From contig NZ_JASBRE010000006.1 of NCBI RefSeq assembly GCF_029960815.1, positions 124,001 through 188,000 on the forward strand: a stretch of 64,000 nt of DNA. Reading direction: 5' to 3'. The notes beneath the pieces are model-generated. The model made no database searches and was not told where the DNA came from. It saw only the letters and a list, made by a program, of their open reading frames with translations. Positions 33,050 to 42,898 of the stretch are shown here, piece by piece (positions within the stretch are counted from its first letter, which is position 1; the number at the start of each line of letters is the position of its first letter). The translations under genes were made by a program, and so were the position numbers. The DNA is from Pseudomonas sp. AL03 (GTDB taxonomy: Bacteria; Pseudomonadota; Gammaproteobacteria; Pseudomonadales; Pseudomonadaceae).

Positions 33050-35827
33050 TCAGGACGTTTGAGTCGCTGCCCGGATCTGCTGATCGCGCTGGGCCACCCA
33101 ATGCTCGATCAGGTCGCGCAGTTGCGACAGCTCGACCGGTTTGGCCATGTGCCCGTCCATGCCGGCCTGACGCGCGCGCTCTTTATGCTCGGCGAGGATG
33201 TGCGCAGTCAACGCCACCACGGGGGTGCGAGTGCGCTGGTTGCCGACTTCCCAGGCACGCAATTGCTGAGTCGCGGAGAAACCGTCGAGGATCGGCATTT
33301 CGCAGTCCATCAGGACCAGGTCATAGCGCTGGGCTTTCATCGCCTGCAAGGCTTCTTCGCCATTGCTGGCAGTGTCCGGTTGCAGGTTGAGCTTGCCCAG
33401 CATGCCGCGAATTACCTTGGTCGAAATGCTGTTGTCTTCGGCCACCAGGATGCGGAAATCGCTTGGCACCTTCACCGGTAAAGTCGGTCCGACGGGCAGG
33501 TGCTGCGAGATAGAAAGGCCCTTGTTTCGCTGGTTCAGCTCATCGGCCAACGTCGTCTTGAGGGTGTAGCCGGCCACTGGTTTGGCGAGGATGCGTTTGA
33601 TCCCGGAGTTGCGCGCGATGATCTTGCTGGGTGCGTTGCTGATGCCGGTGAGCATGATCAGCAGGATGTCGTGGTTCAGGCTCGGGTCTTCCTTGATCTT
33701 GGCGGCCAGTTGCATGCCGGTCATGCCGGGCATGTTCTGGTCCAGCAGAACTACGTCGAAGTAATCACGCAAGTGGGCCTTGGTGCGCAGCAGCGCCAGC
33801 GCTTCCTTGCCGGACGGTACGGCACTCACATTCAGGCCCCACGCGCTGCACTGCTGCACCAGCACCTTGCGGCAGGTGTCGTTGTCGTCCACCACCAACA
33901 CCCGTGCACCCTGCAGTGGGCCATCAAGGTCGGACGTCGGGTGCTCGAGGCGGTCAGGGTCCAGCGGCAGGGTCAGCCACAAGGTGCTGCCCTGGTTGGC
34001 GCCACTCTTGACGCCGAACTCCCCTTGCATCAAGCGAATCAGCTGGCGGGCGATCACCAGCCCCAGATTGCCTCCCAAGCGGGTGGCCGAGAGGAAGTGC
34101 TTGCTGTGCAGTTCGGCGTGCATCAATGCGTCGCGCTCTTCGGCGTCCATCGGCTCGCCGCTGTCCTGCACGGCAATGCGCAAGCGCGGTTTGGCACTGC
34201 GCTCATCGAGCGCGACGACGATGAGGATCTCGCCCTCATCGGTTTTCTTCAGGGCGTTCTCCAGCAGACTCAGCAGGGTCTGGCGCAGACGCGTCGGGTC
34301 ACCGCTGATGACGCGCGGCACTTGCGGCTGGATAAAGCTGATCAACTCGACGTTCTGCTGTTCGGCTTTGGCGCGGAAGATACTCAGGCAGTCTTCGATC
34401 AACGCGTTGAGATCGAACTGAACATCGTCCAGTTCGATCTGCCCGGATTCGAGCTTGGAAATGTCGAGGATCTCGTTGATCAGCGTCAGCAGTTCGTTGC
34501 CGGCACTGTGGATGGTCTGCACATAGTCGCGCTGCTTTACCGAGAGCGGCGTGCCCAGCAGCAGCTCGGTCATGCCCAGCACGCCGTTCATCGGGGTGCG
34601 GATTTCGTGGCTGATTTTTGCCAGGAATTCGGCCTTGGCTTTGATCTCGGCGTTGCTGGCGGCCAGGTCGCGGCTGACGCTGAAACGGTCTTCGGTGATG
34701 CTGCGCTGACGTTCACTCAAGGCAATGCTCATCAACAGGCCACTGATGCAGATGAACACCAGCAAAGTGATGATCAGACCTTGAGGCTCCACCAGGGTCA
34801 GTCCCAGCAGGGCGGGCAGGATAATCAGCGTACCGGCGTTGAACACCACCATTGCCGCCACGAAAAGACGTGCCGGGCGATAGCCTTTTTGCCAGTGATA
34901 GGCGCTGACGAACAACATGGTCAGACCCGCGAGGGCGACCAGCGCGTACGTGATGATGTTGAGCGGCAGCGTATTGACGAACAACAGCAGCAAGCCGCAG
35001 ACACTGATGAACAGGATGTCGCCCAGCAGCAACTTGTTCAGCGGATGCGGGCCGAGCGGGGCGAAGAAGCGATAGGCAAACATCAGACCGCAGGGCGCTG
35101 TCAGCAGCAGCGCGAGGTAAGCCCCCGGCGTCTGGACCGCATGCCAGTCCGGCAACCAGGGTCCGGCTACATTCAGCAGCAGGACCAGGCTGAGCATCAA
35201 CAGCCCTTCGCAGCCAGCTAGCCAGAGACTGCTGCGCGAGCGGGTGTAGGCATAACGAATGACGTTGTGCAGGATCAGCATCGCGATACAGCCGAGCAAC
35301 AGACCGTAGATCAGCGTCTGATTCTGATTGGCTGCGGTCATGACCGCCGACTGCAGGGTGATGTAAGGCCTCAACTGATGGTCGGAGACCAGTCGCAGGT
35401 AAACGTCGAGGTTTTTTTCGCTTTGCGGCAGCGGCAACATGAAGTCGCTGCTGGGCAATGGCCTTTCGGCTTGGGGCTGTCCGGTACCGGTGTTCAATTG
35501 CTCGATCAGCGTGTCGCCGTCCAGCACATAGAGATTGAGGTGCGACAGGTCGGGAGCGAACACCCGCAGCAACTGTTCGTGCTTGCCAGGCGCGAGTCTG
35601 AAACGCAGCCATAAAGCGCCATCGGGCTCGGCGGCGGTGAGGCGGTCGAGTTCAATGGGGCTGAATTGATTGGTGTAGCGAGTGGAGCGGATGTCGCTTA
35701 GCTGCAGGTCGCCCTGTTCGTCGAGCAATACCGCCCAGCCACTGCCTTGCACGGCTTGGGCCGGGAGCATGCAGAGCAAGGTCAGCAGAGTGACGGTGAG
35801 ACCTATGGCAATCCTGAGCCAGCGCAC
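33050..35827 (-). CDS. retS: Hybrid sensor histidine kinase RetS
   Basis: A 925-residue hybrid kinase matching RetS (about 942 aa in P. aeruginosa) in domain order and neighbourhood (next to purD). The order is signal peptide (LTVTLLTLLCMLPAQAVQ), periplasmic 7TMR-DISMED2 domain (about 25-185), seven-helix 7TMR-DISM membrane region (about 185-390), HisKA with AKISHEIRTPMNGVLGMTEL (H407), an ATPase domain, and two receiver domains (RVLVVDDNDTCRKVL; ILVAEDNSISTKVI with LMDCEMP). RetS binds the sensor GacS and blocks GacS-GacA-Rsm signalling, switching between acute and chronic behaviour. The GTG start at 35827 is chosen because AAGGGA precedes it and a TATAAT lies just upstream, inside what would otherwise be coding sequence of a longer frame from 36088. 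Confidence 0.93.
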   Translation of the reverse strand: MRWLRIAIGLTVTLLTLLCMLPAQAVQGSGWAVLLDEQGDLQLSDIRSTRYTNQFSPIELDRLTAAEPDGALWLRFRLAPGKHEQLLRVFAPDLSHLNLYVLDGDTLIEQLNTGTGQPQAERPLPSSDFMLPLPQSEKNLDVYLRLVSDHQLRPYITLQSAVMTAANQNQTLIYGLLLGCIAMLILHNVIRYAYTRSRSSLWLAGCEGLLMLSLVLLLNVAGPWLPDWHAVQTPGAYLALLLTAPCGLMFAYRFFAPLGPHPLNKLLLGDILFISVCGLLLLFVNTLPLNIITYALVALAGLTMLFVSAYHWQKGYRPARLFVAAMVVFNAGTLIILPALLGLTLVEPQGLIITLLVFICISGLLMSIALSERQRSITEDRFSVSRDLAASNAEIKAKAEFLAKISHEIRTPMNGVLGMTELLLGTPLSVKQRDYVQTIHSAGNELLTLINEILDISKLESGQIELDDVQFDLNALIEDCLSIFRAKAEQQNVELISFIQPQVPRVISGDPTRLRQTLLSLLENALKKTDEGEILIVVALDERSAKPRLRIAVQDSGEPMDAEERDALMHAELHSKHFLSATRLGGNLGLVIARQLIRLMQGEFGVKSGANQGSTLWLTLPLDPDRLEHPTSDLDGPLQGARVLVVDDNDTCRKVLVQQCSAWGLNVSAVPSGKEALALLRTKAHLRDYFDVVLLDQNMPGMTGMQLAAKIKEDPSLNHDILLIMLTGISNAPSKIIARNSGIKRILAKPVAGYTLKTTLADELNQRNKGLSISQHLPVGPTLPVKVPSDFRILVAEDNSISTKVIRGMLGKLNLQPDTASNGEEALQAMKAQRYDLVLMDCEMPILDGFSATQQLRAWEVGNQRTRTPVVALTAHILAEHKERARQAGMDGHMAKPVELSQLRDLIEHWVAQRDQQIRAATQTS

Positions 35828-35857
35828 GGCGAAATCCCTTCGTAGGTTGATGCCAGA

Positions 35858-35863
35858 ATTATA
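35858..35863 (-). promoter_or_regulatory. Candidate sigma-70 -10 box for retS
   Basis: TATAAT on the minus strand lies about 30 bases upstream of the retS GTG start, in the 100-base gap after purD. No good -35 hexamer is visible at 17 bases, so the call rests on the perfect -10 and its position. Confidence 0.4.
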
Positions 35864-35927
35864 ACTATGCGCGGCGCCGGAATAGCCCGGCAAGTGCCCG
35901 AAGCCCTTGCCTGGCCGAATGGTGCCC

Positions 35928-37223
35928 TTATTCCTGATTTTCGCCACGCTCGCGGGCAATGGCGCGGTAGCCAATGTCGTTGCGATAGAAGCAGCCTTCC
36001 CAGTCAATCCTTGCCGCCAGCTTGTAAGCTTGCTGCTGAGCGGCATCGACGCTGGCACCCATTGCAGTGGCGCAGAGTACCCGACCACCGGCCGTCACCA
36101 CTTGACCGTCCTTGAGCGCAGTGCCGGCGTGGAAGACTTTGCCTTCCAGTGCTGCGGCTGCATCAAGGCCGTTGATGGCAATGCCTTTAGCGTAGTCACC
36201 AGGATAGCCGCCTGCGGCCAGCACGATGCCGACGCTCGGACGCGGATCCCATTGTGCTTCGACCTTGTCCAGGGCTTGTGCCAGGGCTGCTTCGACCAGC
36301 AACACCAGGCTCGACTGCAAACGCAGCATCACCGGTTGAGTCTCAGGGTCGCCGAAACGGCAGTTGAATTCGATGACTTTTGGGTTACCAGCTTTGTCGA
36401 TCATCAAACCGGCGTACAGGAAGCCAGTGTAAACGTTGCCTTCTTCGGCCATGCCACGCACGGTCGGCCAGATCACCAGGTCCATGACACGCTTGTGAAC
36501 TTCAGCGGTCACGACCGGGGCAGGAGAGTAAGCACCCATGCCGCCAGTGTTCGGTCCGGTATCGCCGTCGCCGACGCGTTTGTGGTCCTGGCTGGTGGCC
36601 ATCGGCAATACGTTCTTGCCGTCGACCATGACAATGAAGCTGGCCTCTTCGCCGTCCAGGAACTCTTCGATCACCACGCGCGAACCCGCGTCGCCGAAGG
36701 CGTTGCCAGCCAGCATATCGCGCACGGCGTCTTCGGCTTCGGTCAACGTCATGGCAACGATCACGCCTTTACCGGCAGCCAGGCCATCGGCCTTGATCAC
36801 GATCGGCGCGCCTTTTTCACGCAGATAAGCCAGGGCTGGCTCGATCTCGGTGAAGTTCTGGTAGTCGGCCGTCGGGATCTTGTGACGCGCCAGGAAATCC
36901 TTGGTGAAGGCTTTCGAACCTTCCAGCTGGGCAGCACCAGCGGTCGGACCAAAGCAGTCCAGGCCACGGGAGCGGAACAGATCGACGACGCCGGCGACCA
37001 GCGGCACTTCCGGGCCGACGATGGTCAGGGAAACGTTTTTCTCGGCAAAGTCGGCCAGCTGTTCAAGGGCCAGCACGTCGATAGCAACGTTCTCGCACTT
37101 GGCTTCAATGGCGGTGCCGGCGTTACCCGGAGCCACGAACACTTTCTGCACGCGCGGATCCTGAGCCACTTTCCAGGCCAGGGCGTGTTCACGGCCACCG
37201 CTGCCAATGATCAAAACATTCAT
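35928..37223 (-). CDS. purD: Phosphoribosylamine-glycine ligase PurD
   Basis: A 431-residue ATP-grasp enzyme that joins glycine to phosphoribosylamine, step two of purine synthesis. It begins MNVLIIGSGGREHALAWKVA, the family signature. Further motifs are PIVIKADGLAAGKGVIVAMT, the family segment GAYSPAPV, and the metal-binding FNCRFGDPETQPVMLRLQ. The start at 37223 fits the family; the frame extends upstream to 37307 into a repeat. It lies downstream of purH and upstream of retS on the same strand, with a REPIN in the purH-purD gap. Confidence 0.97.
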   Translation of the reverse strand: MNVLIIGSGGREHALAWKVAQDPRVQKVFVAPGNAGTAIEAKCENVAIDVLALEQLADFAEKNVSLTIVGPEVPLVAGVVDLFRSRGLDCFGPTAGAAQLEGSKAFTKDFLARHKIPTADYQNFTEIEPALAYLREKGAPIVIKADGLAAGKGVIVAMTLTEAEDAVRDMLAGNAFGDAGSRVVIEEFLDGEEASFIVMVDGKNVLPMATSQDHKRVGDGDTGPNTGGMGAYSPAPVVTAEVHKRVMDLVIWPTVRGMAEEGNVYTGFLYAGLMIDKAGNPKVIEFNCRFGDPETQPVMLRLQSSLVLLVEAALAQALDKVEAQWDPRPSVGIVLAAGGYPGDYAKGIAINGLDAAAALEGKVFHAGTALKDGQVVTAGGRVLCATAMGASVDAAQQQAYKLAARIDWEGCFYRNDIGYRAIARERGENQE

Positions 37224-37311
37224 TTCAAAAACCTCGGATGACGCTAATTCTGTGGGGGCAGCCTGAGCTGCCTGGCTAACGGTACGCGGCATCCGCCACT
37301 GCACCAAACCG

Positions 37312-37398
37312 GTAGGAGCGAGGCTTGCCCGCGAAGGGAACGCCTCGGTGCGTCAGCCAGACCGAGGTGAGGCCTTCGCGGGCGAGCCTCGCTCCTAC
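37312..37398. repeat. REPIN (GTAGGAGCGAGGCTTGCCCGCGAAGG family)
   Basis: Inverted 26-base copies at 37312-37337 and 37373-37398 have one mismatch, with a smaller nested palindrome (CCTCGGT/ACCGAGG) between them. It lies between purH and purD. A related pair is at 52866-52965. Confidence 0.9.
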
Positions 37399-37408
37399 AA
37401 GAGCAAAA

Positions 37409-39016
37409 TCAGTGACGGAAGTGGCGCATGCCGGTGAATACCATGGCGATGCCGGCTTCGTCGGCAGCAGCAATCACTTCGTTATCACGCATCGAGCCGC
37501 CTGGCTGGATCACCGCAGTGATACCCACCTTGGCCGCGTTGTCGATACCGTCGCGGAACGGGAAGAATGCATCCGATGCCATGACTGCACCTTGCACCTG
37601 CAAGCCAGCGTGCTCAGCTTTGATCGCCGCAATACGCGCGGAGTTCACGCGGCTCATCTGACCAGCGCCGACACCAATGGTCTGGCGATTCTTGGCGTAG
37701 ACAATGGCATTGGACTTAACGTACTTGGCGACTTTCCAGGCGAAGATGAGGTCGTGGATCTCCTGCTCGGTCGGGGCGCGTTTGGTCACGACTTTCAGGT
37801 CGTCGGCGCCGATCATGCCGATGTCGCGGCTCTGCACCAGCAGGCCACCGTTGACGCGTTTGTAGTCCCAGGCAGCGGCGCGTTCAGCCGACCACTCGCC
37901 GCAGGCCAGCAGGCGTACGTTGGCTTTTGCAGCCACGATGGCGCGGGCTTCTTCGCTGACGCTTGGGGCAATGATCACTTCGACGAACTGACGCTCGACG
38001 ATGGCCTTGGCCGTTTCAGCATCCAGTTCGCGGTTGAAGGCGATGATGCCGCCGAAGGCGGATTCAGTGTCGGTGGCGTAGGCCAGCTCGTACGCCTGAC
38101 GGATACCGCCTTCGGCGTCCAGGCTGACGGCAACGCCGCACGGGTTGGCGTGCTTGACGATCACACAGGCTGGTTTGACGAAGCTCTTCACGCATTCCAG
38201 CGCGGCGTCGGTGTCGGCCACGTTGTTGTACGACAGCTCTTTGCCTTGCAGTTGGGTCGCGGTGGCGATACCCACTTCCGCAGGCTTGGTTTCAACGTAG
38301 AACGCCGCGCTCTGATGCGGGTTCTCGCCGTAGCGCATCTCCTGCGCCTTGACGAACTGGCTGTTGAAAGTGCGCGGGAATTCGCTGCGACCTTCGGTGC
38401 TGAGGGTGTCAGCCGCCTGGTTCACGGTGCCCATGTAGTTGGCAATCATGCCGTCATAGGCGGCAGTGTGTTCGAAGGCCTTGAGCATCAGGTCGAAACG
38501 CTGAGCGTAGGTCAGGCCGCCGGCTTTGAGGCCTTCGAGCACGCTGGCGTAGTCGCCGGCATTCACCACGATGGCCACGTCTTTGTGGTTTTTTGCAGCC
38601 GAACGGACCATGGTCGGGCCGCCGATGTCGATATTTTCGATCGCGGTCGGCAGGTTGCAGCCCGGCTTGTTGATGGTGGCTTCGAACGGGTACAGGTTGA
38701 CCGCGACCAGGTCGATCGGCTTGATGCCGTGCTCGTTCATGATGGCGTCGTCGATACCGCGACGACCGAGGATCCCGCCGTGGATTTTCGGGTGCAGGGT
38801 TTTCACCCGACCGTCCATCATTTCCGCAAAACCGGTGTAATCCGCGACTTCCACTGCGGCAACGCCGTTGTCGCGCAGCAGCTTGAACGTTCCGCCGGTG
38901 GAGAGGATCTCGACGCCCAGGGCTTCAAGCTCTTTGGCGAACTCGAGGATCCCGGTCTTGTCGGAAACGCTGATCAAGGCGCGGCGGATCGGCAGGCGGG
39001 TAGTCTGGTCGGTCAT
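37409..39016 (-). CDS. purH: Bifunctional AICAR transformylase/IMP cyclohydrolase PurH
   Basis: A 535-residue enzyme for the last two steps of IMP synthesis. The N-terminal cyclohydrolase/MGS domain shows [20 protein letters not shown] and [17 protein letters not shown]. The C-terminal transformylase domain shows [18 protein letters not shown] sequence ([19 protein letters not shown]), the Lys-His pair [13 protein letters not shown], and the end [20 protein letters not shown]. The start at 39016 (MTDQTTRLP) follows a GGAA stretch; an ATG at 39028 is an alternative. It lies downstream of fis in P. aeruginosa-like order. Confidence 0.97.
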   Translation of the reverse strand: MTDQTTRLPIRRALISVSDKTGILEFAKELEALGVEILSTGGTFKLLRDNGVAAVEVADYTGFAEMMDGRVKTLHPKIHGGILGRRGIDDAIMNEHGIKPIDLVAVNLYPFEATINKPGCNLPTAIENIDIGGPTMVRSAAKNHKDVAIVVNAGDYASVLEGLKAGGLTYAQRFDLMLKAFEHTAAYDGMIANYMGTVNQAADTLSTEGRSEFPRTFNSQFVKAQEMRYGENPHQSAAFYVETKPAEVGIATATQLQGKELSYNNVADTDAALECVKSFVKPACVIVKHANPCGVAVSLDAEGGIRQAYELAYATDTESAFGGIIAFNRELDAETAKAIVERQFVEVIIAPSVSEEARAIVAAKANVRLLACGEWSAERAAAWDYKRVNGGLLVQSRDIGMIGADDLKVVTKRAPTEQEIHDLIFAWKVAKYVKSNAIVYAKNRQTIGVGAGQMSRVNSARIAAIKAEHAGLQVQGAVMASDAFFPFRDGIDNAAKVGITAVIQPGGSMRDNEVIAAADEAGIAMVFTGMRHFRH

Positions 39017-39098
39017 TTCAATTTCCATCAAAAAGCAAAGGAGTCAGCAAAAAAGGCGACCGTTTTTACGCGGGCGCCTTTCTGGTTTGATTGAATGC

Positions 39099-39419
39099 TT
39101 ACAGCAAATCGTACTGCTTGAGTTTCTTGCGCAGGGTGCCTCGGTTCAGTCCGAGCAGCTCGCTGGCCTTGGTCTGGTTGCCCTTGACGTAGTTCATCAC
39201 GCACTCGAGCAGGGGAGCCTCGACTTCGGAGAGCACCAGGTTGTACACATCCGTGACGGCAGCGCCCTCAAGGTGGGCGAAATAATTGTGCAGCGCCTTC
39301 TCGACACTCCCGCGAAGGGTCTGACCTTCTTCGCTCGGCGTATTGAGGTGCTGTTTCAAATTCACGTTGTCGCTCACGGGTGTTGTTCCACTCACTAAAG
39401 TCTCGGTCATCATCGTCAT
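39099..39419 (-). CDS. fis: DNA-binding protein Fis
   Basis: A 106-residue nucleoid protein that bends DNA and modulates rRNA, recombination and virulence genes. The C-terminal helix-turn-helix is highly conserved ([20 protein letters not shown]), preceded by the dimer helices ([15 protein letters not shown]). The ATG at 39419 overlaps the dusB stop by 4 bases and has a GAGG site inside dusB, matching the classical dusB-fis operon. An ATG three codons later is also possible. Confidence 0.97.
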   Translation of the reverse strand: MTMMTETLVSGTTPVSDNVNLKQHLNTPSEEGQTLRGSVEKALHNYFAHLEGAAVTDVYNLVLSEVEAPLLECVMNYVKGNQTKASELLGLNRGTLRKKLKQYDLL

Positions 39420-40426
39420 GCGGCCACCTCGTCTCCGTCCCCTGTCAGGCTCTTGTTACGTTCGGCGAAGTAGCCCTGAACGTTGGCGCATTGTGCTTCC
39501 GTATCTTCCAAACGATTGAAGTGGGCGCGGAACTCCCTGGCGCCCGGCAAGGTTGCGAGATACCAGCCCACATGCTTTCGAGCAATGCGTACGCCCATGA
39601 CATCCCCATAGAAGACGTGCAGCGCAGCCAGATGCTCTAGCAGAATGCGTTCCACCTCGATCAGATCCAGCGCCGGGAGTTTCTCGCCGGTACGCAGAAA
39701 ATGATCGATCTCACGAAAAATCCATGGCCGCCCTTGGGCAGCCCGGCCGACCAACAGGCCATCGGCACCGGTCGCGTCGAGCACGTACCGGGCCTTCTCG
39801 GGTGAATCGATATCGCCATTGGCAAAGACCGGCATCGACACGGCCTGCTTGATCGCTGCAATGGTGTCGTACTCGGCTTCGCCGGTGTACAGATCGGCAC
39901 GGGTGCGGCCATGAACCGCCAACGCCGAGATGCCTGCCTGCTCGGCAATCTTCGCCACCGTCAGGCCGTTCTTGTTGTCCCGGTCCCAGCCGGTGCGGAT
40001 CTTCAGGGTGACCGGCACATCAACCGCAGCCACGACGGCCCGCAGGATCTCGGTCACTAATGCTTCATCTTTCAACAGCGCGGACCCGGCGGCCTTGTTG
40101 CAGACCTTTTTTGCCGGACAGCCCATGTTGATATCAATAATCTGTGCACCCAGTTCGACGTTGGCCCGGGCTGCATCCGCCAGCATCTGTGCATCACCAC
40201 CGGCGATCTGTACCGAGCGGGGCTCGGGATCACCTTCGTGGATCATGCGCATCCGCGATTTGCGGGTGTTCCACAAGCTCATGTCGCTGGTGACCATTTC
40301 CGAGACTACAAGCCCTGCACCCAGTCGTTTGCACAGCTGACGAAAGGGCTGGTCGGTGACCCCCGCCATCGGGGCGAGAATCAAGCCGTTGTGCAATGTA
40401 TATGGACCGATGCGTACCGCCGACAT
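39416..40426 (-). CDS. dusB: tRNA-dihydrouridine synthase B
   Basis: A 336-residue flavin enzyme that reduces uridine to dihydrouridine in the tRNA D-loop. It starts with the TIM-barrel FMN region ([20 protein letters not shown]). The catalytic cysteine is in [18 protein letters not shown], and further conserved parts are [30 protein letters not shown] and [14 protein letters not shown]. It is the first gene of the dusB-fis operon, translationally coupled to fis. Confidence 0.96.
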   Translation of the reverse strand: MSAVRIGPYTLHNGLILAPMAGVTDQPFRQLCKRLGAGLVVSEMVTSDMSLWNTRKSRMRMIHEGDPEPRSVQIAGGDAQMLADAARANVELGAQIIDINMGCPAKKVCNKAAGSALLKDEALVTEILRAVVAAVDVPVTLKIRTGWDRDNKNGLTVAKIAEQAGISALAVHGRTRADLYTGEAEYDTIAAIKQAVSMPVFANGDIDSPEKARYVLDATGADGLLVGRAAQGRPWIFREIDHFLRTGEKLPALDLIEVERILLEHLAALHVFYGDVMGVRIARKHVGWYLATLPGAREFRAHFNRLEDTEAQCANVQGYFAERNKSLTGDGDEVAA

Positions 40427-40611
40427 AGGACTTCCCTGTTGTGGGGCCGGATCATGAGAGTTCGAAAAAGGGTTGGCATGATACCCGCTCTCGATGACTG
40501 GATAAAGGCTGAATTGAACAAAATCTGAACAGTGATTTTGTTATCGCCAGCGGTTTGGTACGAACGGTCAAAGTCAGAAATATGCCGTCAAAGCCGTAAT
40601 ACTGAACCGTT

Positions 40612-41820
40612 TCACTCGGGCGAATGAAAACTCAGGCTGTAATTCACCGCTTTGGAGCCTGGGTCGAGGATATCCAGTGCGATGTGGATCGGTGTTTGCG
40701 GAGGCATTTCCACCATTCCTTCTAGATCGCCATTGAGGTACTCGCCGGGTTTGAAGCGACGGCTGGCGATCAGGTGACCGTTGAGGTCGGCAAAACGCAA
40801 CTCCAGCAGCGGGAAAGGCTGGGAGAAGGGCGCGCGGTTGTAGATGATCGCGTCGACCACCAGTGCACCGTTGAAGTCCGGGTGGCTGCGGACCACCAGG
40901 TTGCTGCTTTTGATTTTGGCGATGTCGACTTTGGACGGCACCGTGCAGCCGATCTGGGGGCACAGTTGCTGGAACCACGGACGGTACTGATCCTGGCGCG
41001 CCAGTTCGTCGAAATGGTAAGCGATGTACTGACCGGCGAGCGCCGCCGCGCCGAGCAGGATCAGCAGCAGCCAGAAAAGTCGGCGACCCCAGGGTGAGCG
41101 GCGTTTTTGCCAGTCCAGTTGCAGTGGGTCATCGGTCAGGTCGTGCAGGGCTTCAGCGCGGACAGCCGGCTCACGCTTTTTGCGCAGGGGCTCGATCGAG
41201 GGCAGGTCGTCGTCGATCTCATCGGTCGCCGACAGGCGTTCGTGATGCATCGGCGCGTCGAGCGGATCGTGCAGGCGCAGTTGGGGCGGCTGATGTTCGT
41301 CGTCCAGTTCCACCGGTTCCAGGGACAGCGAAGGTTCGGTGCGCGAGTGTTTGCTCGGCTCGAGTTCCAGCTCCGGCAAGTCGGCTTCAGCGGTCTGCGC
41401 ACGATCGGCGGCCGATTCGCTGAACAGGCTGTCGGGCCAAGGCGCTTCTTCGTGCTCGACGGTATCGCGGCTAGCGCTCAGGTTGTCTTCGCGGGGGCGA
41501 CCGAATTCCGTGGTCGGCTGGATCTCCCGTTGTTCGAGGCGGGCGAGCTCTTCGTCCAGGTCCAGGCTGTCCAGATCCAGCTCGGCGGCGGTCCATTGCT
41601 TTTGGCTGATGGCCCGCGGCTCCGGTGGTTCGACGACGGCCGGGGCAACTGGCGTGATTGCGTCCTTGCCGGTCCGTTGCTCAAGCAGCTGCTTGGCGGC
41701 ATTGAACACCTGCAAACACGAGCCGCAACGAACCACTCCGCGGGCCACGCTCAACTGAGTATGGCTGACGCGGAAGCTGGTTTGGCAATGCGGGCACTGG
41801 GTGACGAAGCTGTCGGTCAT
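40612..41820 (-). CDS. DUF3426 zinc-ribbon membrane protein
   Basis: A 402-residue protein with an MJ0042-type zinc ribbon at the N-terminus (CPHCQTSFRVSHTQLSVARG, then CGSC), about 200 acidic low-complexity residues, and one membrane helix near residue 245 (LFWLLLILLGAAALAGQYIA). A periplasmic DUF3426 domain at the C-terminus shows FKPGEYLNGDLEGMVEMPPQ. The function is unknown; it is conserved between dusB and prmA in Pseudomonas (PA4849 position), and the architecture suggests a single-pass protein sensing or scaffolding at the inner membrane. The 185-base gap to dusB holds a small AT-rich palindrome (40517-40542). Confidence 0.85.
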   Translation of the reverse strand: MTDSFVTQCPHCQTSFRVSHTQLSVARGVVRCGSCLQVFNAAKQLLEQRTGKDAITPVAPAVVEPPEPRAISQKQWTAAELDLDSLDLDEELARLEQREIQPTTEFGRPREDNLSASRDTVEHEEAPWPDSLFSESAADRAQTAEADLPELELEPSKHSRTEPSLSLEPVELDDEHQPPQLRLHDPLDAPMHHERLSATDEIDDDLPSIEPLRKKREPAVRAEALHDLTDDPLQLDWQKRRSPWGRRLFWLLLILLGAAALAGQYIAYHFDELARQDQYRPWFQQLCPQIGCTVPSKVDIAKIKSSNLVVRSHPDFNGALVVDAIIYNRAPFSQPFPLLELRFADLNGHLIASRRFKPGEYLNGDLEGMVEMPPQTPIHIALDILDPGSKAVNYSLSFHSPE

Positions 41821-41850
41821 GCGGCGATCCGGTTTATGCAGGCGCTCATT

Positions 41851-42729
41851 CTAGCGCCGACGGCCAGTGATGCGCACCCAGCCATCGCGATGGGCGATTG
41901 GGTCCAGATCGAAGTCCTGAGCGTAGGCTTTGGCGACGTCTTCACCTTGTTCGGCGAGGATGCCCGACAGCGCCAGGCGGCCACCCGGCTTGACCAGGCT
42001 GGACAATTGCGGCGCCAGGGAAACCAGCGGGCCGGCAAGGATGTTGGCCACCAGCACGTCGGCCTGAACCTGCGGCAGATCTTCCGGCAGGTACAGTGGG
42101 AAGAGCGCTTCGGCAATGTTGTTGCGCCCAGCGTTATCGCGGGAGGCTTCCAGGGCTTGTACGTCGATATCGGTACCGACGGCTTGCTTGGCGCCCAGCA
42201 GCAGGGCAGCGATGGCCAGAATCCCCGAGCCGCAGCCGAAGTCCAGCACGTTGCAGTCTTTCAGGTCCTGACCGTCGAGCCATTCCAGGCACAGCGCGGT
42301 AGTCGGGTGAGTGCCGGTGCCGAACGCCAGGCCCGGATCCAGCAGCAGGTTGACGGCGTCAGGCTCGGGTGCGGCGTGCCAGCTTGGGACGATCCACAGG
42401 CGCTGACCGAAACGCATCGGCTGGAAACCGTCCATCCAGCTGCGTTCCCAGTCCTGGTCTTCGATGATTTCGCTGTGATGCTCGGGCAGCGGGCTGCCCG
42501 TCAGCAACTCGAGGTGGGCCAGTACGCTGGCGGCTTCGGTGCCACCTTCGAACAGGGCCAGCAGGTGCGTGTGGGACCACAGCGGCGTGGTGTTGAGTTC
42601 TGGCTCGAAAATCGGTTGATCTTCGGCGTCCATGAAGGTCACCGAGACGGCGCCCACTTCAAGGAAAGCATCTTCGTAGGTTTCGGCTTGTTCTGGGCTG
42701 ATGGCGAGACGGACTTGCAGCCAAGGCAT
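41851..42729 (-). CDS. prmA: Ribosomal protein L11 methyltransferase PrmA
   Basis: A 292-residue SAM-dependent enzyme that trimethylates ribosomal protein L11. The N-terminal substrate domain starts [20 protein letters not shown]. The methyltransferase domain carries [40 protein letters not shown] and [11 protein letters not shown]. The start at 42729 fits the family; the frame extends to 42786 without family similarity. It lies between accC and the DUF3426 gene, the conserved Pseudomonas order. Confidence 0.96.
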   Translation of the reverse strand: MPWLQVRLAISPEQAETYEDAFLEVGAVSVTFMDAEDQPIFEPELNTTPLWSHTHLLALFEGGTEAASVLAHLELLTGSPLPEHHSEIIEDQDWERSWMDGFQPMRFGQRLWIVPSWHAAPEPDAVNLLLDPGLAFGTGTHPTTALCLEWLDGQDLKDCNVLDFGCGSGILAIAALLLGAKQAVGTDIDVQALEASRDNAGRNNIAEALFPLYLPEDLPQVQADVLVANILAGPLVSLAPQLSSLVKPGGRLALSGILAEQGEDVAKAYAQDFDLDPIAHRDGWVRITGRRR

Positions 42730-42808
42730 GGCGGGCACCTTTGAAAAATGTTGATTGCAGCCTAGCGGGCTGCGCGAAGCGCGCAAGTTTACGCGAGCGC
42801 GGAGCTTT

Positions 42809-42830
42809 TGTGGGAGCGAGCGTGCTCGCG
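42809..42830. repeat. Single REP (TGTGGGAGCGAGCGTGCTCGCG)
   Basis: One copy of the GTGGGAGCGAG-type REP, itself an imperfect hairpin, lies between accC and prmA, 24 bases before the accC terminator. No inverted partner was found nearby. Confidence 0.7.
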
Positions 42831-42854
42831 TTCACATTATGAAACCTTCAGAAA

Positions 42855-42884
42855 CAACAAAGCCGCTCGAAAGCGGCTTTGTTG
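42855..42884 (-). terminator. Rho-independent terminator of accBC
   Basis: A perfect 13-base stem (CAACAAAGCCGCT / AGCGGCTTTGTTG) with a 4-base loop lies 15 bases past the accC stop, followed on the minus strand by TTTC. It is strong, and suits the end of the aroQ-accB-accC transcript. Confidence 0.85.
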
Positions 42885-42898
42885 GTCAGGATCACATC

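Noticed and set aside
33050..36088. 1012-residue version of RetS
   Set aside because: The extra N-terminal part overlaps purD and contains the candidate -10 box; the GTG at 35827 gives a proper signal peptide and a ribosome site.
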